From Kocuria flava (GTDB lineage: Bacteria > Actinomycetota > Actinomycetes > Actinomycetales > Micrococcaceae): DNA of 64,000 nucleotides. Shown here in pieces: positions 24,629-33,460 of the stretch. The stretch lies in assembly GCF_001482365.1 (NCBI RefSeq), contig NZ_CP013254.1:1116001-1180000 (forward strand), in the 5' to 3' direction. The first letter of the stretch is position 1. Every line of letters starts with the position of its first letter. The translations under genes were made by a program, and so were the position numbers. Below the pieces are notes generated by a model. That model worked only from the letters and a program-made list of their open reading frames with translations. It was not told the DNA's origin and made no database searches.

Positions 24629-24708
24629 CCGGGTCAGGCGGTTCCGGCCGGCCTGGTCAGGAGGTGCCGTCCGGCCGGGTCAGGCGGTGCCGTCCGGCCG
24701 GGTCGCGG
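24629..24708. repeat. 23-bp tandem repeat, about 3.5 copies
   Basis: Units at 24629-24651, 24652-24674 and 24675-24697, plus a partial at 24698-24708, share the core GGTCAGG-GGT-CCG-CCGG. The array lies between two convergent genes and runs into the last codons of the transporter gene, so the TGA of that gene sits inside one unit and equivalent TGA triplets recur in the others. Confidence 0.7.
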
Positions 24709-25780
24709 GGTCGGGCTCCGGCCACACGGGGGCGGGGTCCTGCCGGCCCAGGACCAGGCGCCGGACCACGTGGACGACCATGGCCGTGGCCACCACAGCC
24801 CAGGCGCCCAGGGCCACCCACAGCCAGACCGCGCCCACGAGCGGCAGCTCGTCCGCCCGGCCCAGGTAGATGCTGGCCACCGCATACATGCCGAGCGGGA
24901 AGACCACGCTCCACAGGGAGGACTCGTAGCGCAGCGGCACCCCGTGCACCCGGTGCCGCCACCACCCGGCGGCGACCAGGGCCGGGACCAGCCACGTGGC
25001 GAAGGCCCAGAACACGACGCCCAGCCCGGCGACGAGGCCGCGGACCACCGCCACCATCGGGGTGTCGGACATCTCCACGATCCGCGAGGCCGCGAGCACG
25101 GTGATGGCGCAGGCGCCCATCGCCACCCAGTACGGAGGGGTGAGGTCGACCGGCCGCAGCCGGTAGAGCATCATGCGCAGGGCGACCAGCACCCCCACCG
25201 CGGCGTAGAGGAACAGCCCCACCGACCAGCAGACCACGGCGACCACGGACAGGACGTGACGCCCGGTGCCGCTGCCCACCACGGGGTCCAGGGCCGCGGC
25301 GGCCACGGCCACGGACTGGCTGGCCACCACCCAGATGAACCACGTGCCGTTGGCGGTGCTCACCACGGGCCGGCTGCGCCGGGAGAGGACGGCGCTCCAC
25401 GGGACCACGTAGCCGAGCACGAGCCAGGCCGACCCGGCGAGCACGAGCAGCGCCGCGGTGGCCGCGTGCCAGCCGGTCGTCGCCAGCCGGGCCGCCAGCA
25501 CGTCGGTGCCGGCCACGAAGGTGAAGAAGCCGAAGGCCCGCCGGGGGTCGAGGAACTCGACGAGGAACTCCCGGCGGAACGCCGCGAGCCGCCAGAGGGT
25601 GAGCGCGCTCAGCGCCGCCCAGCCGCCGGCGCACACGACGAGCAGCACGGTGGAGAGGGCGGCGAAGCCCTGCAGCTGCAGCCCCACCGAGAGGATGCCG
25701 CTGGCCATGACGAAGGCGAAGTAGCCGGGGGCCAGGCCGCGGACGCCGTCGAGGACGCGTTGTCGGAGCGAGTCGGCCAC
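24680..25780 (-). CDS. TDT/SLAC1-family transporter (TehA-like)
   Basis: A 366-residue membrane protein with about ten hydrophobic segments and typical TDT features: GLAPGYFAFVMASGILSVGL at the N terminus, TANGTWFIWVVASQS in the middle, and SLWSVVFPLGMYAVAS toward the C terminus. Members transport C4-dicarboxylates, sulfite or anions, or confer tellurite tolerance; the sulfur-metabolism neighbours make sulfite export a possibility, but this is inference. The GTG at 25780 lies 6 bases after TAGCCT on the minus strand, so it is probably leaderless. Its 3' end is in a 23-bp tandem repeat. Confidence 0.78.
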   Translation of the reverse strand: MADSLRQRVLDGVRGLAPGYFAFVMASGILSVGLQLQGFAALSTVLLVVCAGGWAALSALTLWRLAAFRREFLVEFLDPRRAFGFFTFVAGTDVLAARLATTGWHAATAALLVLAGSAWLVLGYVVPWSAVLSRRSRPVVSTANGTWFIWVVASQSVAVAAAALDPVVGSGTGRHVLSVVAVVCWSVGLFLYAAVGVLVALRMMLYRLRPVDLTPPYWVAMGACAITVLAASRIVEMSDTPMVAVVRGLVAGLGVVFWAFATWLVPALVAAGWWRHRVHGVPLRYESSLWSVVFPLGMYAVASIYLGRADELPLVGAVWLWVALGAWAVVATAMVVHVVRRLVLGRQDPAPVWPEPDPATRPDGTA

Positions 25781-25944
25781 CCGCCCAGGCTACGGGACCG
25801 GGGCCGCACCCGGGGGCGCCGGCGCGAGGGCTGCGGGACCCCGGGCGGGGCGGCCGGGCGGGGCCGCGGCGGAGCCGTCGGGGCCGGGCGGCGGGAGCCC
25901 GTGCGCGCACGACACCGGCGCGGGCACGGCCTAGGGTGGGGCGC

Positions 25945-26811
25945 ATGGACCCCAGGACCGCCGCCGACACCGCCGCACCGCTCGAGCCGCCCGGGCCCGT
26001 GGTGACCACCGCGTGGCTCGCCGAGCACCTGCACGACCCCCGGCTCGTGCTCGTGGACGCGTCCTCCGTGCTCAACCGCACCGAGGAGGCGATCCCCGGC
26101 GCCCTGCTGCTGGACCTGGACGGGCCCTTCTCGGACTCCTCCGCGGACCTACCGCACACCCTGCCCCCGGCGGAGCAGCTGAGCGCGGCGGCCCGCGGGC
26201 TCGGCATCTCGGGCACCAGCACGGTGGTCGCCTACGACGCCCGGGGGATCTTCGCCTCCGCCCGGGTCTGGTGGCTGCTGCGCGCCGCGGGCTTCGACCG
26301 GGTCGCCGTCCTCGACGGCGGCCTGCCCGCCTGGACCGCCGAGGGCCGGCCCACCGCGGCCCACGCCGCCCCGCCCGCCGAGCCCGGCGACGTGGAGCTG
26401 ACGGCGCGCCCGGGTTTCTTCGCGGACGCCGAGGACGTGGCCCGGGCCCTGCGGGACCCCGCCGCGACCGTCCTGGACGCCCGCTCCGCCGGCCGCTTCG
26501 CCGGCACGGAGCCCGAGCCGCGCCCGGGCCTGCGCCCCGGGCACATGCCGGGGGCGGTGAACCTGCCGTACACGCGGCTGCAGGGACCGGACGGGAGGCT
26601 GCTGCCGCTGCCCGAGCTGCGGGCGCGGCTCGCAGCGTGCGCCCCCGAGGGGCACCGCCTGGTCACCACCTGCGGCTCGGGGCTCACCGCGTGCGTGCTG
26701 GCGCTGGGCGCGCACCTGACCGGCCGCGACGACGTGCGGGTCTACGACGGCTCCTGGGCCGAGTGGGGCCGGCCCGGGCCCCGGCCGGTGGTGGGACCGG
26801 ACGGCTCCTAG
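25945..26811 (+). CDS. Thiosulfate/3-mercaptopyruvate sulfurtransferase (two rhodanese domains)
   Basis: A 288-residue tandem-rhodanese protein. The first (inactive) domain has VVAYDARGIFASARVWWLLRAAG; the second carries the catalytic cysteine C243 in TTCGSGLTACVLALG. The CGSGLTA loop is closer to mercaptopyruvate sulfurtransferases (CGSGVTA) than to thiosulfate rhodaneses. The ATG at 25945 is 7 bases after TAGGGT (25932-25937), probably leaderless. The gene ends in a TAG that shares the palindromic CTAG with the stop of the convergent SDR gene. Confidence 0.85.
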   Translation: MDPRTAADTAAPLEPPGPVVTTAWLAEHLHDPRLVLVDASSVLNRTEEAIPGALLLDLDGPFSDSSADLPHTLPPAEQLSAAARGLGISGTSTVVAYDARGIFASARVWWLLRAAGFDRVAVLDGGLPAWTAEGRPTAAHAAPPAEPGDVELTARPGFFADAEDVARALRDPAATVLDARSAGRFAGTEPEPRPGLRPGHMPGAVNLPYTRLQGPDGRLLPLPELRARLAACAPEGHRLVTTCGSGLTACVLALGAHLTGRDDVRVYDGSWAEWGRPGPRPVVGPDGS

Positions 26812-28340
26812 GCCCGGGGCGGGCCCGCGGTCGGGGCGATCCGCTCGGCCGCCCGCCGCGGCGCCCCGGGACCGGGCTCGTCCAGTGCGGCGGCCGTGGC
26901 GAGGATGTTGCGGGCCATCGACGGGAAGATGAACCCGTGGAAGGGCCACACCCCCCACCAGTACAGCCGCCCGGGCAGCCCGCGGGGGAAGAAGATCGCC
27001 CGCTGCCGGTAGCGGCTGCCCTCGCCCTCCGGTTCCACGGACAGCTCCAGCCAGGCCCGTCCCGGGGCCTTCATCTCGGCGTGGAGCAGCAGCCGGTGCC
27101 CCTCCTCGAGCGCCTCGACGCGCCACCAGTCGACGTGCTCGCCGACCTGCAGGTCCACGGCGTCGCGGCGGCCCCGGTTCAGCCCGGCGCCGCCCACGAG
27201 CTTGTCCACGGCCCCGCGCACCCGCCAGGCCAGCGGCAGGGAGTACCAGCCGTTGCGCCCGCCGATGGACTCGATCACCCGCCACACCTGCTCCGGGCGG
27301 GCCCGGCCGGTGCGGCTGCGCTCGTCGACGAAGACCGTGCGCCCGGCCCAGTCGGGGTCCGAGGGCAGGGGGTCGGCGGCGGCCTCGGGGCGGTGGTCCC
27401 ACGTGGTCTCGACGCTGTTGTCCTCGATCTTCTTCAGCGCGAGCGCCACTGCCCGCCGGTAGCCGGTCAGGCCCCCGGCCGGCGGCGGGAGGTAGGCGTC
27501 GATGTCGTGCTCGGCGGAGACGGCGTCGTGCTGCAGGGACTGGACCAGCGGCAGGGCCAGCCCCAGCGGGATGGGGGTGACCAGCCCGATCCAGAACCCG
27601 GACAGCCGCGGGGCCGGCAGGGGCAGGTGGAAGACGAACCGCCGCCGCAGCCCCGCGACGCGGGCGTACTGGCGCATGGCGTCGGCGTAGGTCAGGACGT
27701 CGCGCGAGCCGATGTCGAAGGTGCGGTTGAGCCCCTCCGGCAGGTCCATGGCGCCCACGAGGTAGTGCAGGACGTCGCGGATCGCGATCGGCTCGATCCG
27801 GTTGGTCACCCACGACGGGGCGGGCATCACGGGCAGGGTGTCGCCGAGGTGGCGGATCATCTCGAAGGAGGCGGAGCCGGAGCCGATCACCGTGCCGGCC
27901 TGGAGCACGACCGCGGGCACGGGGGACTCCAGCAGGATCCGCCCCACCTGCACGCGCGAGCGCATGTGCTGGGAGAGCTCCACGCCCTCGGGGTGCAGCC
28001 CGGAGAGGTAGACGATGCGCCGGACCCCCGCCCGCTCCGCGGCCGCGGCCACGGTGCGGGCCATCCCGGCCTCCTGCTCCTCGAAGTGCTGGGAGCCGCC
28101 CATGGAGTGGACGAGGTAGTACAGGGTGTGCACGTCGCGGCACGCGGCGGTCATGCCCTCGAGGTCGGCCAGGTCGGTCTCGTGCACCTCGACCCGTTCC
28201 CGCCACGGCACCTGCTGCAGCTTCTGGGGGGAGCGGACGGCCACCCGCACCGGGTGGCCGGCGTCGAGCAGCCGGGGGACGAGGCGGCCGCCGACGTAGC
28301 CGGTGGCGCCGGTGACCAGGACGCGCGGGGAGGAGCTCAT
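26808..28340 (-). CDS. NAD(P)-binding SDR protein with C-terminal DUF2867-type domain
   Basis: A 510-residue protein. The first half is an atypical SDR/NmrA-like fold: VLVTGATGYVGGRLVPRLLDAG for nucleotide binding, YYLVHSMGG, and RIVYLSGLHPEGVELSQHMRSR. The second half (after about residue 340) matches DUF2867/SRPBCC-like regions seen in such fusion proteins (WRVIESIGGRNGWYS, VDWWRVEALEEGHRLLLHAEMK, WWGVWPFHGFIFPSMARNI). The activity is not known. The ATG follows AAAGGCAGG, and the gene overlaps the convergent sulfurtransferase by four bases. Confidence 0.75.
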   Translation of the reverse strand: MSSSPRVLVTGATGYVGGRLVPRLLDAGHPVRVAVRSPQKLQQVPWRERVEVHETDLADLEGMTAACRDVHTLYYLVHSMGGSQHFEEQEAGMARTVAAAAERAGVRRIVYLSGLHPEGVELSQHMRSRVQVGRILLESPVPAVVLQAGTVIGSGSASFEMIRHLGDTLPVMPAPSWVTNRIEPIAIRDVLHYLVGAMDLPEGLNRTFDIGSRDVLTYADAMRQYARVAGLRRRFVFHLPLPAPRLSGFWIGLVTPIPLGLALPLVQSLQHDAVSAEHDIDAYLPPPAGGLTGYRRAVALALKKIEDNSVETTWDHRPEAAADPLPSDPDWAGRTVFVDERSRTGRARPEQVWRVIESIGGRNGWYSLPLAWRVRGAVDKLVGGAGLNRGRRDAVDLQVGEHVDWWRVEALEEGHRLLLHAEMKAPGRAWLELSVEPEGEGSRYRQRAIFFPRGLPGRLYWWGVWPFHGFIFPSMARNILATAAALDEPGPGAPRRAAERIAPTAGPPRA

Positions 28341-28387
28341 GGGCCTGCCTTTCGGGCGGTGGGCCCCGAGCCTACCAACGTGCTCCG

Positions 28388-28432
28388 ACGGGAGCGGGCC
28401 GCGCGGGGAGACCCCGCACGGCCCGCTCCCGT
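28388..28432. terminator. Hairpin downstream of the desaturase gene side
   Basis: Thirteen bases (28388-28400) pair exactly with 28420-28432, and the inner part can pair further (GCGGGG with CCCCGC). It separates the desaturase stop from the SDR gene start. Confidence 0.6.
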
Positions 28433-28444
28433 GGGCAGGGCCGG

Positions 28445-29560
28445 TCAGGGCAGGGCCAGGCGGAAGATCTTCGCCCAGGCGGAGCCGACCTGCTTGGGCA
28501 GCGGCCCGGTGGTGTAGGGCAGCCCGTAGCGCGCGCAGATCTCGCGCACCCGCACGGCGACCTCCGCGTAGCGGTTCGAGGGCAGGTCCGGGAAGAGGTG
28601 GTGCTCGATCTGGTGGGAGAGGTTGCCGGTCATCAGGTGCATCAGCCGCGAGCCGGAGATGTTCGCGGAGCCGAGCATCTGGCGCAGGTACCAGTCGCCG
28701 CGGGTCTCGCCCTCGATCTGCTCCTCGGTGAAGGTGTCGGCGCCCTCGGGGAAGTGCCCGCAGAAGATCACCGCGTGCGCCCACACGTTGCGCGCCGCGT
28801 TGGCGGTGAGGGTCGCCGCGAGCGCCTGCCGGGCGGAGCCGGTGACGGCCGCGGCGGCCGGGGTCGCCACGTAGTCCTTGGCGCTCTGGCGCAGGAACTT
28901 CCGGCCGAGGGCCTTCAGCCCCTGCCGCAGCTCGCCGCGGGACTTGCGCCCGGCCCGCACCTCGTCGAGCTCGAGGTCGTAGATCGCGATGCCCCACTCG
29001 AAGACGGGGGCCAGGAGCATGTTGTAGACGGGGTTGCCGAGGTTCCACCACTGCCAGGGCTGGTCGCGGTCGACCCGGAAGATGTTGTACCCGACGTCGC
29101 GGTCCTTGCCGACGACGTTGGTCCAGGTGTGGTGCAGGTCGTTGTGGGTGTGCTGCCACGCCGCGGCGGGGGTCACGAAGTCCCACTCCCAGGTGGTGGA
29201 GTGGATGTCGGGGTCGCGCATCCAGTCCCACTGCCCGTGCAGGACGTTGTGGCCGATCTCCATGTTCTCGAGGATCTTGGCGACGGTGAGCATGCCGGTG
29301 CCGGCGACCCACGCCGGGCGGTGGCGCGAGAACAGCAGCGTGGCCCGGCCGGCGAGCTCGAGGGAGCGCTGCACGGCGATGACGCGGCGGATGTAGGCGG
29401 CGTCGGCGGCGCCGCGGGCGGCGACCACCTGCTCGCGCACGGCGTCGAGCTCGCGGCCGAGCTCCTCGATCTGCGCGTCGGTCAGGTGGGCGGCGGCGTC
29501 GGGCCGGGCGGGCCGGGCGCGGGGGCCGGCGTCGAGCAGGAACGGGGTGACGATCGTCAT
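28445..29560 (-). CDS. Membrane fatty acid desaturase (acyl-lipid/acyl-CoA, DesA3-like)
   Basis: A 371-residue di-iron desaturase. Three histidine boxes are visible: GHNVLHGQWDW, HNDLHHTWTN and HQIEHHLFPDLP. They coordinate the non-heme iron pair that introduces a double bond into a fatty acyl chain at the membrane. The ferredoxin/ferredoxin-reductase-type gene 55 bases upstream on the same strand is the likely electron donor, as in mycobacterial DesA3 with its Rv3230c partner. The ATG follows CGGAGGAC. Confidence 0.85.
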   Translation of the reverse strand: MTIVTPFLLDAGPRARPARPDAAAHLTDAQIEELGRELDAVREQVVAARGAADAAYIRRVIAVQRSLELAGRATLLFSRHRPAWVAGTGMLTVAKILENMEIGHNVLHGQWDWMRDPDIHSTTWEWDFVTPAAAWQHTHNDLHHTWTNVVGKDRDVGYNIFRVDRDQPWQWWNLGNPVYNMLLAPVFEWGIAIYDLELDEVRAGRKSRGELRQGLKALGRKFLRQSAKDYVATPAAAAVTGSARQALAATLTANAARNVWAHAVIFCGHFPEGADTFTEEQIEGETRGDWYLRQMLGSANISGSRLMHLMTGNLSHQIEHHLFPDLPSNRYAEVAVRVREICARYGLPYTTGPLPKQVGSAWAKIFRLALP

Positions 29561-29615
29561 GGTCGGGTCCTCCGGAACGGGGTCGGGGAAGGGTCGGGAA
29601 ATCGTGGGGGCCGGG

Positions 29616-30686
29616 TCAGGCGTCGAGGCTGACGGGGCCGGCGGCGGTGGAGACGCAGGTCTGGACGAGGTGGCCGGGCTCGCCGTGCACCTCCCCGGTG
29701 CGGGTGTCGCGGACCTGTCCGGACAGCAGGGGGGTCACGCACGCGTGGCAGATGCCCATGCGGCAGCCGCTGCGCATCATCAGGCCGGCGTCCTCGCCGG
29801 CGGCCAGCAGCGTGGTGGCGCCGTCGGCCTCGACCTCCCGGTCGGCCTTCTCGAAGGTCACCCGCCCGCCCTCCCCGCCGGAGCCGGGGGCGACGACGGG
29901 GGCGAAGCGCTCGACCCGCAGCTCGCCCTCCTCCCGGGCCCAGAGGGCCTCGGCGGCGTCGAGGAGGTCGGTGGGCCCGCAGGCGTAGGCGGCGCGCTCC
30001 CGCCAGTCGGGGCACGCGGCGTCGAGGTCGGCGGTGCCGGTGAGGTCCAGGCGACGGCCGCGCTCGCCGGTGAACCACTGGACGAGGCGGAAGCCGGGGA
30101 ACTGGTCGGTGAGCTCGAGCAGCTCCTCGCGGAACAGGGACTGCTCGGGGGAGCGGGAGGAGTGCACGAGCACCAGGTCGGCGTCCGGGCGGCGCGGCAC
30201 GAGGGTGCGGATCATCGACATCACCGGCGTCAGCCCGCTGCCGGCGGTGAGCATCAGCAGCGGCCGGGGGTGCTCGGGCAGCACGAAGTCGCCCTCCGGC
30301 GGGGCCAGGAAGAGGACGTCGCCGGGGCGGGTGCCCCGCACGAGCGCGGTGGAGACCTTGCCCATCGCCGTGACGGTGATCGCGGGGTCCTCCCCGGCGC
30401 CGGTGCTCAGCGAGTAGGAGCGCCAGTGCCGCACCCCGTCGATCTCCACCCCGATGCGGGCCCACTGCCCGGCCTCGTGCACGTTCCAGCCGCGGCCGGG
30501 GCGGAAGCGGATGGTGACGGAGTCGGCGGTCTCGGGGACCACGGAGGTCACCAGCCCGCGCAGCTGGCGGGCGCTGGCCAGGGGGTCGACGAGCCGCAGG
30601 AAGTCCTCCGGCGAGCGGGGGGTCGTGAAGGTGGAGGCCAGACGGGAGAGCAGTCGCAGATGAGGCACTTGATCACTGTGCCCCAA
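29616..30686 (-). CDS. Ferredoxin reductase with C-terminal 2Fe-2S domain, electron donor to the desaturase
   Basis: A 356-residue protein. A FAD-binding domain (WRSYSLSTGAGEDP), an NAD(P)-binding domain (LMLTAGSGLTPVMSMIR, then YACGPTDLLDAAE) and a plant-type 2Fe-2S ferredoxin domain (RSGCRMGICHACVTPL and a later QTCVS) come in that order. It would pass electrons from NAD(P)H to the desaturase encoded next. The longest frame begins at TTG 30686; GTG 30668 is an alternative, and neither has a clear ribosome site. The divergent PucR-type regulator is probably its controller. Confidence 0.85.
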   Translation of the reverse strand: MGHSDQVPHLRLLSRLASTFTTPRSPEDFLRLVDPLASARQLRGLVTSVVPETADSVTIRFRPGRGWNVHEAGQWARIGVEIDGVRHWRSYSLSTGAGEDPAITVTAMGKVSTALVRGTRPGDVLFLAPPEGDFVLPEHPRPLLMLTAGSGLTPVMSMIRTLVPRRPDADLVLVHSSRSPEQSLFREELLELTDQFPGFRLVQWFTGERGRRLDLTGTADLDAACPDWRERAAYACGPTDLLDAAEALWAREEGELRVERFAPVVAPGSGGEGGRVTFEKADREVEADGATTLLAAGEDAGLMMRSGCRMGICHACVTPLLSGQVRDTRTGEVHGEPGHLVQTCVSTAAGPVSLDA

Positions 30687-30762
30687 TTGTGACGCTTTAT
30701 CTCGTCGTCGCGCGTACTCTTTCCGCAGAGAAACTGTGCTGCCGGAATGAAAGAGGGAAGAC

Positions 30763-31968
30763 GTGGAACGGGCCGAGCAGAGGAGCCCGGCGGGGCGGGC
30801 GGACCGGGAGCTGCCGTGGACGTCCCTGCCGCCGGCGCTGACCCCGCTGCTCGTCCCGCACCTGCCGGCGGTCTCCGAGGAGCTGCTCGCCGGGGTGCGG
30901 CTGGACGTTCCCGTCTACGCCCGTCCCATGGAAGGGGTCTTCGGCGACAGCATCCGCCGCGGGGTCGAGGTGGCCCTGACCCGGTTCCTGCAGCTGCCCG
31001 GCACCCAGCAGCCGGCGCTGATGGGCGACGCCCGGCGGGTCTACGAAGGGCTCGGGCGCGGGGAGGTGCGCGAGGGGCGGCCGATGGACGCCCTGTTCGC
31101 GGCCTACCGCTCGGGGGCGCGGACCACGCTGCGCTCCTTCTCCCGCGTGGCCATGGACGCGGGCTTCGAGGCCTCCGTGCTGATCGCCCTCGCCGAGTCG
31201 GTGTTCGCCTACATCGAGGAGCTCTCGGCGGCCAGCGCGGAGGGCTACGCGCAGGAGCAGTCCGAGCGGGCGGGGGAGCGGGACCGCCGCCTGGACGCGC
31301 TCGCGGACCTGCTCGTGCGCGGGCACGCGGCCGAGGACACCGTGCGGGCCGCGGCGGCGGCCGCCGGGTGGCCCGTGCCCGAGCGCGTGGTCGTGGTCGT
31401 CCTCGCCGCGGACCGGCGGGTGGGGCTGCGCTCCCGGCTGGGCGACCGGGCGCTGCTGGCCTCCCGGCCGGGGGACGTGCTGGCCGTGGTCCCCGAGCCC
31501 GCGACCCCCTCCGGGCGGCGCGACCTCGGGCGTACCCTCACCGGGCGCGGCGCCGTGATCGGCCCGGCCCGGCCCTGGCACGCCGCCGCCGACTCCCTGC
31601 GCCTGGCGGTGCGGGCGCGGGATCTGCTGCAGCCGCGCGACCCCGGCGGGGAGGCGCCCCTGTGGGTCGCCGAGCACCTCGCGGAGCTGGTGCTCGGCGG
31701 CGAGCCGAGCGTGGTGGAGGACCTGGCGGCCCGGCGGCTGGCGCCGCTGGCGGAGCTGCGCCCGGCGCAGCGCGAGCGCCTCGGCGCCACCCTGCTGAGC
31801 TGGCTGGCCCACCACGGCCAGCGGGCGGCGATGGCCGAGGAGCTGGGCGTGCACGAGCAGACGGTCGGCTACCGGGTGAACCAGCTGCGCGAGGTCTTCG
31901 GGGAGGACCTGCGGGACCCGCAGGTGCGCTTCGAGCTCGAGCTGGTGCTGCGCGCGGGCCACCGCTGA
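30763..31968 (+). CDS. PucR-type helix-turn-helix regulator
   Basis: A 401-residue regulator. The C-terminal HTH (LLSWLAHHGQRAAMAEELGVHEQTVGYRVNQLREVFGEDL, about residues 345-385) is the PucR/CdaR type, in which the HTH follows a GGDEF-like linker domain. The N-terminal half is an all-helical sensor-like region (ALFAAYRSGARTTLRSF). Homologous regulators are often found divergent to fatty acid desaturase/ferredoxin-reductase pairs in actinobacteria. The GTG follows GAGGGAAGAC. No other gene shares the transcript. Confidence 0.75.
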   Translation: MERAEQRSPAGRADRELPWTSLPPALTPLLVPHLPAVSEELLAGVRLDVPVYARPMEGVFGDSIRRGVEVALTRFLQLPGTQQPALMGDARRVYEGLGRGEVREGRPMDALFAAYRSGARTTLRSFSRVAMDAGFEASVLIALAESVFAYIEELSAASAEGYAQEQSERAGERDRRLDALADLLVRGHAAEDTVRAAAAAAGWPVPERVVVVVLAADRRVGLRSRLGDRALLASRPGDVLAVVPEPATPSGRRDLGRTLTGRGAVIGPARPWHAAADSLRLAVRARDLLQPRDPGGEAPLWVAEHLAELVLGGEPSVVEDLAARRLAPLAELRPAQRERLGATLLSWLAHHGQRAAMAEELGVHEQTVGYRVNQLREVFGEDLRDPQVRFELELVLRAGHR

Positions 31969-32004
31969 CGGGCGGGGGCCCGCCGGTGGGCCGCCCGGGG
32001 GTCC

Positions 32005-32880
32005 TCAGCCGGTGCGCCGGTAGGACTCCCGCTCCCGGGCGTCGTGGGCGACCTGCTCGGCGGCGGTGATGGCGCCGCCGCCGAGGTGCGCCGGCATCCA
32101 CCAGGCCCCGGGCGCGGGGACCTCGGGGTAGCTCTGCGTGCAGCGGTCGATCCCCGCCTGCAGGGCGGCGCGCAGCCGCTCGGAGGCCGCGGCGGCGTCC
32201 TCGCCGGGGGCCACCCGCAGGAGCTCCCCGACGTGCACCCGCACGGGGGTGCGCCACACGTCGCGCAGCCGCAGCCGGCCCCGGCCGCGGGTGAGCATCC
32301 GGTGCCCGCCCCACACGGCCACGGGCGCGACCGGGGCGCCGGTCGCGGCGGCCAGCCGGACCGCGCCGGTGCGCAGGGGGCGCACGGTGAAGCTGCGGCT
32401 GACCCCGCCCTCCGGGAAGAGCGCCACGAACTCCCCGCGCCGCAGCTTCGCCAGGGCCTCGGCGAAGGCCGGGGCACCGGCGGCGCGGTCGACGACGACG
32501 TGGTCGCACAGCCGGCAGACGGCGGTGACGAGCGCGCTGCCGGTGTGCTTGCGGGTGATGAGGAACCGGCTGTGGGCGCGCAGCCGCCGCCAGAGCACGA
32601 GCTCGGCGAAGACGAAGTCGAGGTAGCCGAAGTGGGTCACGGCCACGACCGCGCCGTGGCCGGGCCGCACCTCGTGGTGCAGCCCGCGCACGACCTGGTC
32701 GCGGGGGAGGTTCTCCTCGCCGGTGACCAGCACCGGCACGCGCAGCAGCCGCACCGCGGCCGCTCCGGCCAGCACGATCGCGCGGTAGGCGTGCCTGCTG
32801 GGGCGCAGGATCGGGACCACGGTCCCTCCTCGGGGGCGGGCCCGTGGTGCCGCGGGCCGGGGACGGTCTGTCCGGGTCAT
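32005..32880 (-). CDS. PlsC-like 1-acyl-glycerol-phosphate acyltransferase
   Basis: A 291-residue (or 271-residue) acyltransferase. The catalytic H-x4-D motif is VTHFGYLDFVFAE and the substrate motif is LFPEGGVSRSF. It would acylate a lysophospholipid or related acceptor at the membrane. The longest start is ATG 32880, but this ATG lies within a TAGGAT -10-like box, so a GTG at 32820, 3 bases after AGGAGGG, may be the true start. It is a single gene divergent from the DUF4870 gene. Confidence 0.75.
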   Translation of the reverse strand: MTRTDRPRPAAPRARPRGGTVVPILRPSRHAYRAIVLAGAAAVRLLRVPVLVTGEENLPRDQVVRGLHHEVRPGHGAVVAVTHFGYLDFVFAELVLWRRLRAHSRFLITRKHTGSALVTAVCRLCDHVVVDRAAGAPAFAEALAKLRRGEFVALFPEGGVSRSFTVRPLRTGAVRLAAATGAPVAPVAVWGGHRMLTRGRGRLRLRDVWRTPVRVHVGELLRVAPGEDAAAASERLRAALQAGIDRCTQSYPEVPAPGAWWMPAHLGGGAITAAEQVAHDARERESYRRTG

Positions 32881-33038
32881 CCTAGACCCGGCGGCCCACC
32901 CCCGCCGGACGGTGCGGAAAGCCCCCGTACCGCCCCGGTCCGGGGCTCGGTACGCTGGCGGGACAGCGCCCCGGCGCGACCCGTCCCGCGGCGCCCGCCC
33001 CGTGCCCGGCAGCGGGCACCCGTTCCCAGGAGACCCCC

Positions 33039-33437
33039 ATGTCCTACGTCCCGCCCGCCGCGTCCCCGCCCCCGACGGGGGCCCAGGGGGACGAGCGCAC
33101 CCTGGCGATCCTCACCCACCTCTCCGGCCTGATCGGCGCGCTGGTCTCCGCCGGCTGGCTGGGCTTCGTGGGCCCCCTCGTGGTGTGGCTGGTCTACAGG
33201 GACCGCAGCCCGTTCCTGCGGGCGAGCGCCGCGGGCTCGTTCAACTTCAACCTGTCGATGTGGCTGCTCAACGCCCTCGCGTTCGTGTGCTTCGCGACGA
33301 TCCTGCTGATCCCGGTCGCGATCGTGCTGTGGGTCGTGGCCTTCGTGATGCTCGTGGTCCTGCACGTCCTGGCGGTGCTGCGCGCCAACCGGGGCGAGGT
33401 CTACCCCTACCCCCTGCAGGTCCCGGTCCTGCGCTGA
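33039..33437 (+). CDS. DUF4870-type small membrane protein
   Basis: A 132-residue protein with a Pro-rich N-terminal tail and about three hydrophobic segments: LSGLIGALVSAGWLGFVGPLVVWLVY, NFNLSMWLLNALAFVCF, and ILLIPVAIVLWVVAFVMLVVLHVLAVL. The RDRSPFLRASAAGSFNFNLS link between helices is characteristic of DUF4870 (Tic20-like) proteins. Function unknown. The ATG follows AGGAGACC. Confidence 0.75.
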   Translation: MSYVPPAASPPPTGAQGDERTLAILTHLSGLIGALVSAGWLGFVGPLVVWLVYRDRSPFLRASAAGSFNFNLSMWLLNALAFVCFATILLIPVAIVLWVVAFVMLVVLHVLAVLRANRGEVYPYPLQVPVLR

Positions 33438-33460
33438 GCCCCGCCGCGCCGGGCCGGGGC

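Noticed and set aside
24629..24708. 23-bp repeats as a CRISPR array
   Set aside because: The units are directly adjacent without spacers and no cas genes occur. They are a tandem repeat.
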